DNA of 23,041 bases from Rhodocyclaceae bacterium UBA1310 (GTDB lineage Bacteria; Pseudomonadota; Gammaproteobacteria; Burkholderiales; Rhodocyclaceae): positions 16,338 to 39,378 of the forward strand of contig DBTS01000015.1 of the NCBI GenBank assembly GCA_002307175.1, read 5' to 3'. A program made the translations under genes and the position numbers. This document shows positions 1-7,748 of this stretch, piece after piece. Position 1 is the stretch's first letter; every line of letters begins with the position of its first letter. Below the pieces are notes generated by a model. It saw nothing but the letters and a program-made list of their open reading frames with translations. It made no database searches and had not been told where the DNA came from.

Positions 1-2
1 AG

Positions 3-1316
3 GTGGCCGGCGCCTACTGGCGCGGGGATGCCAAGAACGCCCAGTTGCAGCGTATCTATGGCACCGCCTGGGCCAAGAAGGAAGAGCTGGAAGCCTACCT
101 GCACATGCTTGAAGAGGCTGAAAAGCGCGATCACCGCCGCGTCGGCAAGCAGCTGGATCTGTTCCATCTGCAGGATGAAGCCCCGGGCATGGTGTTCTGG
201 CACCCGAAGGGCTGGACGCTGTGGCAGCAGGTTGAGCAGTACATGCGCCAGCGCCTGAATGCGGCTGGCTACCTGGAAGTGCGCACACCGATGGTGATGG
301 ACCGTACCCTGTGGGAAAAGTCCGGTCACTGGGAAAACTATCGTGACAATATGTTCACGACCGAATCCGAGAAGCGTGACTACGCCGTCAAGCCCATGAA
401 CTGCCCGGGCCACGTGCAGATCTTCAATCACGGCCTGCGTTCCTACCGTGATCTGCCGATGCGCCTGGCTGAATTTGGCTCCTGCCACCGCAACGAGCCT
501 TCGGGCGCGCTGCATGGCCTGATGCGCGTGCGCGGCTTCGTGCAGGATGATGCGCATATCTTCTGTACGGAAGACCAGATCGAATCCGAAGCCATGGCTT
601 TCGATCAGCTGCTGATGAGCGTCTACACCGACTTTGGCTTCCACGATGTGGCCGTCAAGCTCGCTCTGCGCCCGGAAAAGCGTGCCGGTTCCGATGAAGT
701 GTGGGATAAGGCTGAAAACGGCCTGCGCGCTGCCCTCAAGGCTTCCGGCAAGGAATGGGAAGAAATGCCGGGCGAGGGTGCCTTCTATGGCCCCAAGGTC
801 GAATACCACATCAAGGATGCGCTGGGCCGCTCCTGGCAGTGCGGTACGATCCAGCTGGATTTCGTACTGCCCGAGCGTCTGGGAGCCGAATATGTGGCCG
901 AAGACAACACCCGCAAGCGCCCTGTGATGCTGCACCGCGCAATCCTCGGCTCGCTCGAACGCTTCATCGGCATCCTCATCGAAAACCACGCCGGAGCCTT
1001 CCCGCTGTGGCTTGCGCCCATGCAGGCAGTTGTAATGAACATCACTGAAGGGCAAGCTGATTACGTCGCTGATTTGGTCAAGCAACTCCAGTCTCAGGGC
1101 TTCCGCGTTGAGTCTGATTTGCGAAACGAGAAAATTAACTATAAAATCAGAGAACATAGCTTGCAAAAGTTGCCCTACCTGTTGGTGGTCGGTGAGAAGG
1201 AGAAGGAAGCCGGCAAGGTTGCTGTCCGTCTCCGCGGCGGTCAGGATCTGGGGCAAATGTCCATCACGGAATTGGTCGAGCGTTGGCAGCGCGAGCTGAA
1301 TAGCCGCGCAGCCTAG
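3..1316 (+). CDS. thrS: Threonyl-tRNA synthetase, C-terminal two thirds (5' end off window)
   Basis: Class II aminoacyl-tRNA synthetase that charges tRNA-Thr in the cytoplasm. The visible 437 codons cover the catalytic core and the anticodon-binding domain; the TGS and editing domains (about 200 residues in the family) lie left of the window. The three zinc-ligand contexts are present: KPMNCPGH (Cys), GALHGLMRVRGF (His) and PVMLHRAILGS (His). Motif 2 (AEFGSCHRNEPSG) and motif 3 (HRAILGSLERFIG) are clear. The stop is TAG at 1314-1316, 34 bp before infC, as in the classic thrS-infC-rpmI-rplT order. Codon use changes near position 1020: upstream codons are almost all GC-ending, while the anticodon-binding domain uses many TTG, AAA, ATT and one AGA. 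Identity is secure; the left end is truncated only by the window. Confidence 0.97.
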   Translation: MAGAYWRGDAKNAQLQRIYGTAWAKKEELEAYLHMLEEAEKRDHRRVGKQLDLFHLQDEAPGMVFWHPKGWTLWQQVEQYMRQRLNAAGYLEVRTPMVMDRTLWEKSGHWENYRDNMFTTESEKRDYAVKPMNCPGHVQIFNHGLRSYRDLPMRLAEFGSCHRNEPSGALHGLMRVRGFVQDDAHIFCTEDQIESEAMAFDQLLMSVYTDFGFHDVAVKLALRPEKRAGSDEVWDKAENGLRAALKASGKEWEEMPGEGAFYGPKVEYHIKDALGRSWQCGTIQLDFVLPERLGAEYVAEDNTRKRPVMLHRAILGSLERFIGILIENHAGAFPLWLAPMQAVVMNITEGQADYVADLVKQLQSQGFRVESDLRNEKINYKIREHSLQKLPYLLVVGEKEKEAGKVAVRLRGGQDLGQMSITELVERWQRELNSRAA

Positions 1317-1350
1317 TCTCGGTGTTTTTGTTTATTTGGAGATCGTTACC

Positions 1351-1872
1351 ATCGCTCAGGAAAAGAATGCGCACCGCATTAACCGGGAAATCAATGTTCC
1401 CGAGGTGCGGCTGGTAGGGGAAGACAGCGAACCGCTCGGCATTGTGCCAGTGCCCCAGGCGCTAGCCATGGCCGAGGAAGCCGGAGTTGATCTGGTTGAG
1501 ATTGCGCCGCAGGCCAAACCGCCTGTCTGTCGTCTCATGGACTACGGCAAGTTCAAGTACCAGGAGCAGAAGCGGGCTCACGAAGCCAAGCTCAAGCAGA
1601 AGCAGATTCAGGTCAAGGAAGTGAAGCTGCGTCCCGGTACGGACGAAAATGACTACCAGATCAAGATGCGCAACATGACGCGCTTCCTGGAAGAAGGCGA
1701 CAAGGTCAAGGTGACCCTGCGCTATCGTGGCCGTGAAATGGCCCACCAGGAGTTCGGTATCCGTCAGCTTGAGCGCATCAAGGCCGATCTGGGCGAACTG
1801 GTTGTTGTCGAACAGTTTCCGAAGCTTGAAGGCCGTCAGCTGATCATGGTGCTGGCGCCGAAGAAGAAGTAA
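1351..1872 (+). CDS. infC: Translation initiation factor IF-3 (ATC start)
   Basis: IF-3 binds the 30S subunit, blocks premature 50S joining and proofreads start codons and initiator tRNA. The protein has the N-terminal motif AQEKNAHRINREI, the lysine-rich linker (about residues 70-100) and a C-terminal domain ending MVLAPKKK. The start chosen is the non-canonical ATC at 1351, because GGAG at 1338-1341 sits 9 bases upstream and the family begins (M)(I/A)QEK. This gives 173 residues. A TTG at 1336 is in frame but is not preceded by a ribosome site. A rare AUU or AUC start is a conserved feature of infC and allows autoregulation, since IF-3 itself discriminates against such codons. It is followed by a 159-base spacer before rpmI. 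Confidence 0.95.
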   Translation: MAQEKNAHRINREINVPEVRLVGEDSEPLGIVPVPQALAMAEEAGVDLVEIAPQAKPPVCRLMDYGKFKYQEQKRAHEAKLKQKQIQVKEVKLRPGTDENDYQIKMRNMTRFLEEGDKVKVTLRYRGREMAHQEFGIRQLERIKADLGELVVVEQFPKLEGRQLIMVLAPKKK

Positions 1873-1924
1873 CGGTCTCACACAAGGTTTTCGGGCCTGG
1901 CTCGCAAGGGCGGGGTCTGGAAGG

Positions 1925-1953
1925 GGGGCAACAGCCCCGGTAGCAGCTGTTGC
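1925..1953 (+). promoter_or_regulatory. Alternative hairpins in the infC-rpmI leader (candidate L20 operator)
   Basis: Two mutually exclusive stems are visible. GGGGC-AACA-GCCCC spans 1925-1938. GCAACAGC at 1928-1935 can instead pair perfectly with GCTGTTGC at 1946-1953. In other proteobacteria L20 represses rpmI-rplT by binding structured RNA in this spacer. That this leader works the same way is inference; only the competing stems are seen. Confidence 0.4.
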
Positions 1954-2031
1954 AAGACAAGCAGTGTCTGGTTCCCAAGTGTGTCGTGAGGCACCTCCAG
2001 GCAATGCAACCTATATTTGTTGGAGTTTGTT

Positions 2032-2229
2032 ATGCCGAAGATGAAGACCAAGAGCGGCGCTAAGAAGCGCTTCAAGGTTCGCTCCAGTGGCAGCATCAAG
2101 CGCGGTTCCGCGTTTAAGCGCCACATTCTGACGAAGAAGACCACCAAGACCAAGCGTCAATTGCGTGGTGTTCATGCAGTTCATGAAACCGATACGGCAC
2201 GCGTTCACGCGATGATGCCCTTCGCTTGA
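2032..2229 (+). CDS. rpmI: 50S ribosomal protein L35
   Basis: Small basic protein of the large ribosomal subunit, 65 residues, the normal family length. It begins MPKMKTKSGAKKRFKV, the typical L35 N-terminus, and is rich in Lys and Arg. The start at 2032 is preferred over the upstream in-frame TTG at 2017 because TTGGAG lies just before it and because MPKMKTKS is the family start. It is co-transcribed with rplT, whose ATG is 20 bp after the stop. Translation is probably coupled and controlled through the structured leader upstream. Confidence 0.97.
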   Translation: MPKMKTKSGAKKRFKVRSSGSIKRGSAFKRHILTKKTTKTKRQLRGVHAVHETDTARVHAMMPFA

Positions 2230-2249
2230 GTCAGAAAAGGAGATAGAAC

Positions 2250-2609
2250 ATGCCTCGCGTCAAACGTGGAGTGACGGCTCGCGCACGTCACCAGAAAGTC
2301 CTCGACAAGGCCAAGGGTTACCGCGGCCGCCGCAAGAACGTATATCGCATCGCCAAGGAAGCGGTAATGAAGGCGGGTCAGTACGCCTATCGTGACCGTC
2401 GCCAACGCAAGCGTCAGTTCCGCACCCTGTGGATCGCACGTATCAACGCTGCATCCCGTGAACTGGGTCTGACCTACAGCCGCTTCATGAATGGCCTGAA
2501 GAAGGCTTCCATTGAAGTCGACCGTAAGGTGCTGGCCGATCTGGCGGTGTTTGACAAGCCGGCATTTGCTGCCCTGGCTGCACAAGCCAAGGCCCAGCTG
2601 GCCGCCTAA
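2250..2609 (+). CDS. rplT: 50S ribosomal protein L20
   Basis: L20 binds 23S rRNA early in 50S assembly and represses its own operon in known cases. The 119-residue product starts MPRVKRGVTARARHQK and contains the conserved AKGYRGRRKNVYRIA and YRDRRQRKRQFR stretches. The ATG at 2250 follows AAAGGAGAT with good spacing. An intrinsic terminator lies 18 bp after the stop, so rplT ends the translation-factor transcript, at least in part, before pheS. Confidence 0.97.
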   Translation: MPRVKRGVTARARHQKVLDKAKGYRGRRKNVYRIAKEAVMKAGQYAYRDRRQRKRQFRTLWIARINAASRELGLTYSRFMNGLKKASIEVDRKVLADLAVFDKPAFAALAAQAKAQLAA

Positions 2610-2627
2610 GCTGTACCGCAGGACAAT

Positions 2628-2655
2628 AAGGAGGCGCCTGCGCCTCCTTTTTTTT
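2628..2655 (+). terminator. Rho-independent terminator after rplT
   Basis: The stem AAGGAGGCGC pairs with GCGCCTCCTT, with almost no loop beyond the central CT, and is followed by a run of eight T. It separates infC-rpmI-rplT from pheST. In enterobacteria pheST is attenuated here through a Phe-rich leader peptide; no Phe-rich leader ORF is seen before this stem, so simple partial termination is the plainest reading. Confidence 0.85.
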
Positions 2656-2717
2656 GCAGTATTCCGGCCGTACCCGCTGTGGGTTGGCCAAAACAATTGA
2701 AAAATGTGAGTGTTGGC

Positions 2718-3752
2718 GTGGAAAACCTCGATCAAATGCTCAGTGATGCCGCCGCCGCCTTTGCTGCCGCTGCCGACATCAACGCACTGGAGCAGGCCAA
2801 GGCACGTTTCCTTGGCAAAAGTGGCAGTGTGACCGAATTGCTCAAAGGCCTTGGCAAACTTGATGCCGAAGCCCGCAAGAGTGCCGGCGCAGACATCAAC
2901 CGATGCAAGCGCGCCATTGAAGAATCTCTCGAAGCCCGTCGCGAAGAGCTGCGCAATGCACAGCTTGAAGCCCAGCTGGCTGCCGAAGCGCTGGATGTGA
3001 CCCTGCCGGGCCGTGGCATGGGCCGTGGTGGCCTGCACCCCGTGGTGCGCATCCAGGAGCGTGTGGAAGCCCTGTTCCATTCGATCGGTTTTGAAGTGGC
3101 CGATGGCCCCGAAATCGAAGACGACTGGCACAACTTCACCTCCCTGAACACGCCGGCGAATCACCCGGCGCGTTCGATGCACGACACCTTCTATCTGCAG
3201 AACGCCAGCAACGTGCTGCTGCGCACCCACACCAGCCCGGTGCAGGTGCGTGCGATGCATGCCCACGTTGCCCGCCACAAGGATGCCGAGCGCATCCCCG
3301 ATCTGCGCGTGATCGTGCCGGGCCGTGTGTATCGTGTCGATTCCGATGCCACGCACTCGCCGATGTTCCATCAACTCGAAGGTCTGTGTATCGGGGAAGA
3401 TATCTCGATGGCCGGCCTCAAGGGCGTGATCATCGATTTCCTGCGCCGCTTCTTTGAAACGGATGAACTCCAGGTGCGCTTCCGCCCCTCGTTCTTCCCC
3501 TTCACAGAGCCTTCCGCCGAAATCGACTTCGCCTTCATGAGCGGGCCGAACAAGGGCCGCTGGCTTGAGATTGCCGGCTGCGGCATGGTGCACCCCACCG
3601 TGTTGCGCAATGGCGGTTTCGATCCCCAGCGCTATACCGGGTTTGCCTTTGGCATGGGCCTGGACCGTCTGACGATGCTGCGCTATGGCGTCAACGACTT
3701 GCGCCTGTTCTTCGAGAACGATGTGCGCTTCCTAGCCCAATTTCAGGATTGA
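2718..3752 (+). CDS. pheS: Phenylalanyl-tRNA synthetase alpha subunit
   Basis: Catalytic alpha subunit of the (alpha-beta)2 enzyme that charges tRNA-Phe. An N-terminal coiled-coil arm (about residues 1-90) precedes the class II core. Motif 2 with RVYRVDSDATHSPMFHQ, FRPSFFPFTEPSAEIDF, and motif 3 GFAFGMGLDRLTMLRYG are all present. The GTG at 2718 is chosen because it gives MENLDQML, the usual family start, and 344 residues, a normal length. Upstream in-frame starts are GTG 2706, TTG 2697 and GTG 2679. None of these starts, including 2718, has a strong ribosome site, so the exact start is less certain than the identity. pheT follows after 6 bp. Confidence 0.95.
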   Translation: MENLDQMLSDAAAAFAAAADINALEQAKARFLGKSGSVTELLKGLGKLDAEARKSAGADINRCKRAIEESLEARREELRNAQLEAQLAAEALDVTLPGRGMGRGGLHPVVRIQERVEALFHSIGFEVADGPEIEDDWHNFTSLNTPANHPARSMHDTFYLQNASNVLLRTHTSPVQVRAMHAHVARHKDAERIPDLRVIVPGRVYRVDSDATHSPMFHQLEGLCIGEDISMAGLKGVIIDFLRRFFETDELQVRFRPSFFPFTEPSAEIDFAFMSGPNKGRWLEIAGCGMVHPTVLRNGGFDPQRYTGFAFGMGLDRLTMLRYGVNDLRLFFENDVRFLAQFQD

Positions 3753-3758
3753 ACGATC

Positions 3759-6134
3759 ATGCAGTTCTCAGAAAGCTGGTTACGCTCGCTGTGTAATCCC
3801 GCGCTCGATTCCGATGCGCTGTGCAAACTGCTGACCATGGCCGGCCTCGAAGTGGAAGAGGTCGATCCTGTCGCGCCGGAATTCAGCGGCGTGGTCGTGG
3901 CCCGCATTGTGTCCTTTGAAAAGCACCCCAACGCCGACAAGCTCAAGGTTTGCCGTGTCGACGTCGGCCAGGGCGATCTGCTGCAGATCGTCTGTGGTGC
4001 CCCGAATGTGGTGGAGGGCATGAAGGCGCCTTGCGCCATGGTGGGTGCCAAGCTGCCCGAATTCACCATCAAGCCCGCCAAGCTGCGTGGCATGGAATCC
4101 TTCGGCATGATGTGCGCCGCTGACGAACTCGGCATTTCCGCCGATCACGCCGGCCTCATGGTGCTGCCCGAAGATGCCCCCATCGGCACCAATCTGCGCG
4201 ACTACCTGCAGCTTGATGATCGCAAGATCACCATCAAGCTCACGCCGAACCGTGCCGATTGCCTGAGCCTCGCCGGGGTTGCCCGAGAAGTGGCCGCGCT
4301 CACCGATACGCCGTGGGTGCTGCCCGCCATCAGCGATGTGGCCGCCACGCACAACGAACAGCGCACGGTGGTGCTCGATGCCTCTGACGGCTGTCCGCGC
4401 TTCCTGGGCCGTGTCATCAAGGGCGTCAACGCCCGTGCCGCCACGCCCGGCTGGATGCGTCAGCGCCTCGAACGCTCCGGCTTGCGCAGCATCAACGTGG
4501 TGGTGGATATCACCAACTACGTGATGCTCGAACTCGGCCAGCCGATGCACGCCTACGATGCCAACCAGCTCAAGGGCAGCATCCACGCCCGCTGGGCCGA
4601 TGGCGCCGAGCAGATCACGCTGCTCAACGGCCAGGTCGTCACGCCCACCAAAAACACCCTGCTGATCGCTGACGAAGCGCGTCCGCTCGGCATCGCCGGC
4701 ATCATGGGCGGCGAGAACACCGGCACCACCGAAGAGACCACCACGGTCTTCCTCGAATCTGCCTTCTTCCGCCCCGAAGCCATCGCCGGGCGTGCCCGCG
4801 AATACGGCTTCTCGTCGGATGCCTCGCACCGCTATGAACGCGGCGTCGATCCCGCCCTGCCGCAGCGGGCCATGGCCCGCGCCTCGCAGCTCATCGCCGA
4901 GCTGTGTGGCGGTGAATTCGGCCCGGTGGCAGAAGCCGTCCAGGCAGAGCAGATCCCGGTCTGCAAGCCGGTGGGCTTCCGCCCCGCACGTGCCCGCAAG
5001 GTGCTCGGTTTCGAGATTGATGACGCCACCATGCTCGCCTCCCTGCAGCGCCTTGGCATGCAGATCGAAGGCTGCGGCGAAAGCGTCACTGTCACCGCTC
5101 CGAGTTACCGCTTCGATATCGAGATCGAGGAAGATCTCATCGAAGAAGTGGCCCGCGTGTACGGCTATGACAACATTCCTGCCGTGCCGCCCAAGGCCCC
5201 GCTGCTGATGCAGCCGCGCACCGAAACGGCGCGCCCGGTGCATCGCCTACGCCGCCTCGTCGCCGGCCTGGATTATCAGGAAATCATCTCCTATGCCTTC
5301 GTTGAGGAAGCCTGGGAGCGTGATTTCGCTGGCAACACCAATCCTGTGCGCCTCGCCAACCCTATTGCCAGCCAGATGAGCGTGATGCGCTCCACCCTGC
5401 TGGGCGGGCTGGTCGGTGCCCTGGCAGGCAACCTGCGTCGCCGCGCCAGCCGCGTGCGCCTGTTCGAAGTTGGCCGTTGCTTTGCCCACACCGATAGCGA
5501 ACAGCCCGTTCCCGGCTACCTGCAGCCTGTGCGCGTTGCCGGCCTCGCCTGGGGCCCGGCCGAGCCGGAACAGTGGGGTAGCGCCACACGCAAGGTGGAT
5601 TTCTACGACGTGAAGCATGATGTCGAGCAGATCCTTGGTAACAGTGCCGAATTCGTCGCGGAAAAGCACGCTGGCATGCATCCCGGCCGTTGTGCGGCTA
5701 TCCGCCAGAATGGCACGCTCGTCGGATTTGTCGGAGAACTGCATCCCGCGCTGGTCCAACGCTATGAGCTGGGAACGGCACCGGTGGTGTTTGAACTAAG
5801 CCTCGATGCTGCACTCTCAGCCAAGGTGCCGGCGTTTGCCGAACTGCCAAAACATCAGGCTGTGCAGCGTGATCTGGCCGTCGTGCTGAACAATACGGTT
5901 ACTTCAGCCAAGCTTTTGGACGTGTTGCGCGCTGCGGGCGGTACAATAGTTCGCTCGGTGGACGTTTTTGACGTCTATACGGGCAAGGGTATCGACGCTG
6001 ATCAGAAGAGTATTGCTTTGCGGGTGACGCTTCAGCATGCTGAACGCAGCCTCGAAGATACAGAAATCGAAGACGCCATGCGGGCACTCGTGAGTGCCGC
6101 TGAGCGCGAATTGGGAGGGCGTTTACGTGCCTGA
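3759..6134 (+). CDS. pheT: Phenylalanyl-tRNA synthetase beta subunit
   Basis: The 791-residue beta subunit provides tRNA recognition and editing. In order: an EMAP-like tRNA-binding domain (about 39-150, with KHPNADKLKVCRVDVG), the B3/B4 editing region (about 210-390), the B5 domain (about 400-475, ending IEEDLIEEVARVYGYDNIP), a pseudo-catalytic core, and the C-terminal FDX-ACB anticodon-binding domain (about 697-790, starting near FAELPKHQAVQRDLAV). Length matches the family. The ATG at 3759 lies 6 bp after the pheS stop, which implies translational coupling. The 3' end overlaps ihfA by 8 bp, and base composition becomes less GC-rich over the last 300 bp. Confidence 0.97.
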   Translation: MQFSESWLRSLCNPALDSDALCKLLTMAGLEVEEVDPVAPEFSGVVVARIVSFEKHPNADKLKVCRVDVGQGDLLQIVCGAPNVVEGMKAPCAMVGAKLPEFTIKPAKLRGMESFGMMCAADELGISADHAGLMVLPEDAPIGTNLRDYLQLDDRKITIKLTPNRADCLSLAGVAREVAALTDTPWVLPAISDVAATHNEQRTVVLDASDGCPRFLGRVIKGVNARAATPGWMRQRLERSGLRSINVVVDITNYVMLELGQPMHAYDANQLKGSIHARWADGAEQITLLNGQVVTPTKNTLLIADEARPLGIAGIMGGENTGTTEETTTVFLESAFFRPEAIAGRAREYGFSSDASHRYERGVDPALPQRAMARASQLIAELCGGEFGPVAEAVQAEQIPVCKPVGFRPARARKVLGFEIDDATMLASLQRLGMQIEGCGESVTVTAPSYRFDIEIEEDLIEEVARVYGYDNIPAVPPKAPLLMQPRTETARPVHRLRRLVAGLDYQEIISYAFVEEAWERDFAGNTNPVRLANPIASQMSVMRSTLLGGLVGALAGNLRRRASRVRLFEVGRCFAHTDSEQPVPGYLQPVRVAGLAWGPAEPEQWGSATRKVDFYDVKHDVEQILGNSAEFVAEKHAGMHPGRCAAIRQNGTLVGFVGELHPALVQRYELGTAPVVFELSLDAALSAKVPAFAELPKHQAVQRDLAVVLNNTVTSAKLLDVLRAAGGTIVRSVDVFDVYTGKGIDADQKSIALRVTLQHAERSLEDTEIEDAMRALVSAAERELGGRLRA

Positions 6135-6456
6135 AATTGTCAAGTTATCGACATTGACGCTGACCAAGGCAGAACTGGCGGACATGCTGTTCGAGCAGGT
6201 TGGTCTGAACAAGCGCGAGGCCAAAGACATGGTCGAAGCGTTTTTTGATGAAATCCGTTGTGCGCTGGAAAAAGGCGAAGAGGTGAAACTTTCCGGCTTC
6301 GGCAATTTCCAACTACGTGACAAGCCTCAACGCCCCGGGCGCAATCCCAAAACCGGCGAAGAGATTCCTATCACGGCACGCCGCGTGGTGACCTTCCACG
6401 CCAGCCAGAAATTGAAGACAGCAGTAGAACAGCTAAACGATGGACCATCAGCTTGA
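6127..6456 (+). CDS. ihfA: Integration host factor alpha subunit
   Basis: DNA-bending nucleoid protein of the HU/IHF family that works as a heterodimer with IhfB in recombination, transcription and CRISPR spacer integration. The 109-residue product has the alpha-helical N-terminus (LTKAELADMLFEQVGLNKRE) and the DNA-binding arm GFGNFQLRDKPQRPGRNPKTG with the intercalating proline region. The start is GTG at 6127, with GGAGG at 6114-6118 placed 8 bases upstream; longer in-frame starts lie inside pheT and lack this. It overlaps pheT by 8 bp and the next gene by 17 bp, so it is part of the pheST operon. The I-F CRISPR leader in this window carries an IHF-like site. Confidence 0.96.
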   Translation: MPEIVKLSTLTLTKAELADMLFEQVGLNKREAKDMVEAFFDEIRCALEKGEEVKLSGFGNFQLRDKPQRPGRNPKTGEEIPITARRVVTFHASQKLKTAVEQLNDGPSA

Positions 6457-6814
6457 AGAAATCGGTGAATTGCCCCCCATCCCTGCCAAACGGTATTTCA
6501 CGATTGGCGAGGTGAGCGAGCTGTGCGGTGTCAAACCGCACGTGCTGCGCTATTGGGAGCAGGAATTCACCCAGCTCAAGCCGGTCAAGCGTCGCGGCAA
6601 CCGGCGCTACTACCAGCGGCACGAAGTGCTGCTGGTGCGCCGCATCCGCGAACTGCTCTACAACGAAGGCTTTACCATCTCAGGTGCCCGCAACCGTCTT
6701 GAAGAGTACCAGCTCCTCAAACACGAAAACGCCGAAATCGTCGAACGCGGCCGTACCACCAATGCCCAGATCCGCAGCGAACTCGCAGCGCTTCTGGCGA
6801 TCCTCAAGGGCTGA
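6440..6814 (+). CDS. MerR-family transcriptional regulator
   Basis: A 124-residue protein with the N-terminal winged helix-turn-helix of MerR regulators: RYFTIGEVSELCGVKPHVLR, then YWEQEF, RRGNRRYYQRHEVLLVRRIR and EGFTISGARNRL. The C-terminus is a short helix (about 95-124) with no metal-binding cysteines, so no ligand is evident. A small MerR protein in this place after ihfA is common in betaproteobacteria and its target is generally unknown. The ATG at 6440 overlaps ihfA by 17 bp, consistent with coupled translation. This is the last gene of the core operon. Confidence 0.9.
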   Translation: MDHQLEEIGELPPIPAKRYFTIGEVSELCGVKPHVLRYWEQEFTQLKPVKRRGNRRYYQRHEVLLVRRIRELLYNEGFTISGARNRLEEYQLLKHENAEIVERGRTTNAQIRSELAALLAILKG

Positions 6815-6829
6815 AGGCCCCCACCGCCC

Positions 6830-6854
6830 GCCCAGGTTTCCCAGGAAACCGGGC
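6830..6854 (+). terminator. Hairpin after the merR-family gene (possible terminator, no T tract)
   Basis: GCCC-A-GGTTTCC pairs with GGAAACCGGGC with one bulged A and a tiny loop, 15 bp after the stop codon. No T run follows, so it may be an RNA 3' end stabiliser or a Rho-assisted stop rather than a classic intrinsic terminator. Confidence 0.4.
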
Positions 6855-7321
6855 TTGGCGGCCACACTCCGCACTCCAGCCCTACGGCCAGATTTCCGCA
6901 GTGCTTTATTGCCCCACAAAGGCAAAACTGCGTTGCATAGATCCCTCGCACGTCGTCCCCCTGTTATCACGCACCCCGTACTACCTTCCAAGGGCGTAGC
7001 GCAGCAACACCGAGCGAGCCGCAATTACACCAGTCGATCCTCTGCCGGCAGTGCGCAGATGGAAGAATCCTCCCGGCGCCAAAACCCCCTCGTCAGCCTG
7101 CACTGTCGCCCGCTACCCACGCGGCGTAATCTCGCCAAGCCATACTCCGCCTGAACGCCACCAATATTGACCAAGCCCCCATGCTTGCCTATTGAGCCCC
7201 GGTTTGAGCCGCCTGCGCGCACTTGCACCCCATACAAGTGCGCTACCACTCCGGATACCTTCCCGCAAACATCATTTGTTCGAACAAAATCGCATCAGGG
7301 GCTGGTGCAAATTTTAAACCC
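6855..7321. other. Intergenic region before tRNA-Pro
   Basis: About 470 bp with no convincing gene on either strand; open frames here lack ribosome sites and recognisable sequence. It holds two pieces that resemble the nearby tRNA-Pro: a 14-base identity (GGGCGTAGCGCAGC) at 6992-7005 in direct orientation, equal to tRNA positions 7346-7359, and the longer inverted piece at 7222-7248. It may be decayed tRNA-locus or integration debris. Confidence 0.5.
7222..7248 (-). pseudogene. Inverted partial copy of tRNA-Pro (D-arm and anticodon arm)
   Basis: Read on the minus strand, these 27 bases match the tRNA-Pro segment from the 3' side of the D loop through the anticodon arm (TGGTAGCGCACTTG, then ATGGGGTGCAAG), with one mismatch at 7234. 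Acceptor and T arms are not recognisable around it, so this is a fragment and not a second tRNA. Confidence 0.6.
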
Positions 7322-7330
7322 TGCTATAAT
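7303..7330 (+). promoter_or_regulatory. Promoter of tRNA-Pro
   Basis: A perfect -10 box TATAAT lies at 7325-7330, 14 bases before the mature tRNA. A weak -35 candidate (TGGTGC, 7303-7308) sits 16 bases upstream of it. The perfect -10 so close to the tRNA suggests a short leader. Confidence 0.65.
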
Positions 7331-7342
7331 CTTGCTTCTCAG

Positions 7343-7420
<78 letters not shown>

Positions 7421-7437
7421 ATGAGACAAAAACATTT

Positions 7438-7463
7438 AGGCCAATCTTCGGATTGGCCTTTTT
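7438..7463 (+). terminator. Rho-independent terminator of tRNA-Pro
   Basis: The stem AGGCCAATC pairs perfectly with GATTGGCCT across a TTCG tetraloop and runs into TTTTTG. It starts 17 bases after the CCA end. Confidence 0.93.
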
Positions 7464-7589
7464 GTTTTGGATTTGCCACGGGCGCAACCTGTTCAATCAG
7501 GGTCAAAGTTTTGCATGGCTTTTGTTCCATGCCCTGAAGCGCTTTGAGCAAGAGTTCGGGCATCCAGCAGGCCGTAGTACTGACTGGAG

Positions 7590-7617
7590 TTTCGGGACTG
7601 TCTACATGACAGAGAAT
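7590..7617 (-). repeat. Diverged CRISPR-repeat-like sequence
   Basis: Aligned without gaps to the 28-bp repeat of the array at 15621-16848, about 20 of 28 positions agree. The stem is kept by a paired change: the array has CTGCC-TACAC-GGCAG, and here it is CTGTC-TACAT-GACAG. The orientation given follows the array. It may be a relic or a chance match; the compensated stem argues for descent or selection. Confidence 0.4.
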
Positions 7618-7748
7618 GCCTAAAGCCCCGGCCCGGCCCGGCGAGGCGGCTTGTCGTAGGGTGCGGCGAAGCCGGAACAATGGAGCACAGCGTAATTGCA
7701 CCGATCAAGCCTCCGCCCGGAGGGCGCAAACTTTTGCCATGTTCTGGT

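Noticed and set aside
2205..3593. Long minus-strand open frame (462 codons) opposite rplT and pheS
   Set aside because: It is a shadow of GC-rich coding DNA; both plus-strand genes are certain and the minus product has no known motifs.
3780..5243. Long minus-strand open frame (487 codons) opposite pheT
   Set aside because: It is a codon-bias shadow, rich in His, Gly and Ala, fully inside pheT.
5916..5947. Internal promoter for ihfA in pheT (TTGGAC and TACAAT)
   Set aside because: The spacing is 20 bases, too long for a good sigma-70 promoter, and nothing else supports it.
7098..7130. Sequence CTGCACTGTCGC, considered as another CRISPR-repeat relic
   Set aside because: Only about ten bases resemble the repeat and no hairpin is preserved.
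6528..7154. Plus-strand 208-codon frame over the merR-family gene and the following gap
   Set aside because: It starts inside the MerR gene in another frame, is Ser/Arg-rich low-complexity sequence, and has no ribosome site.
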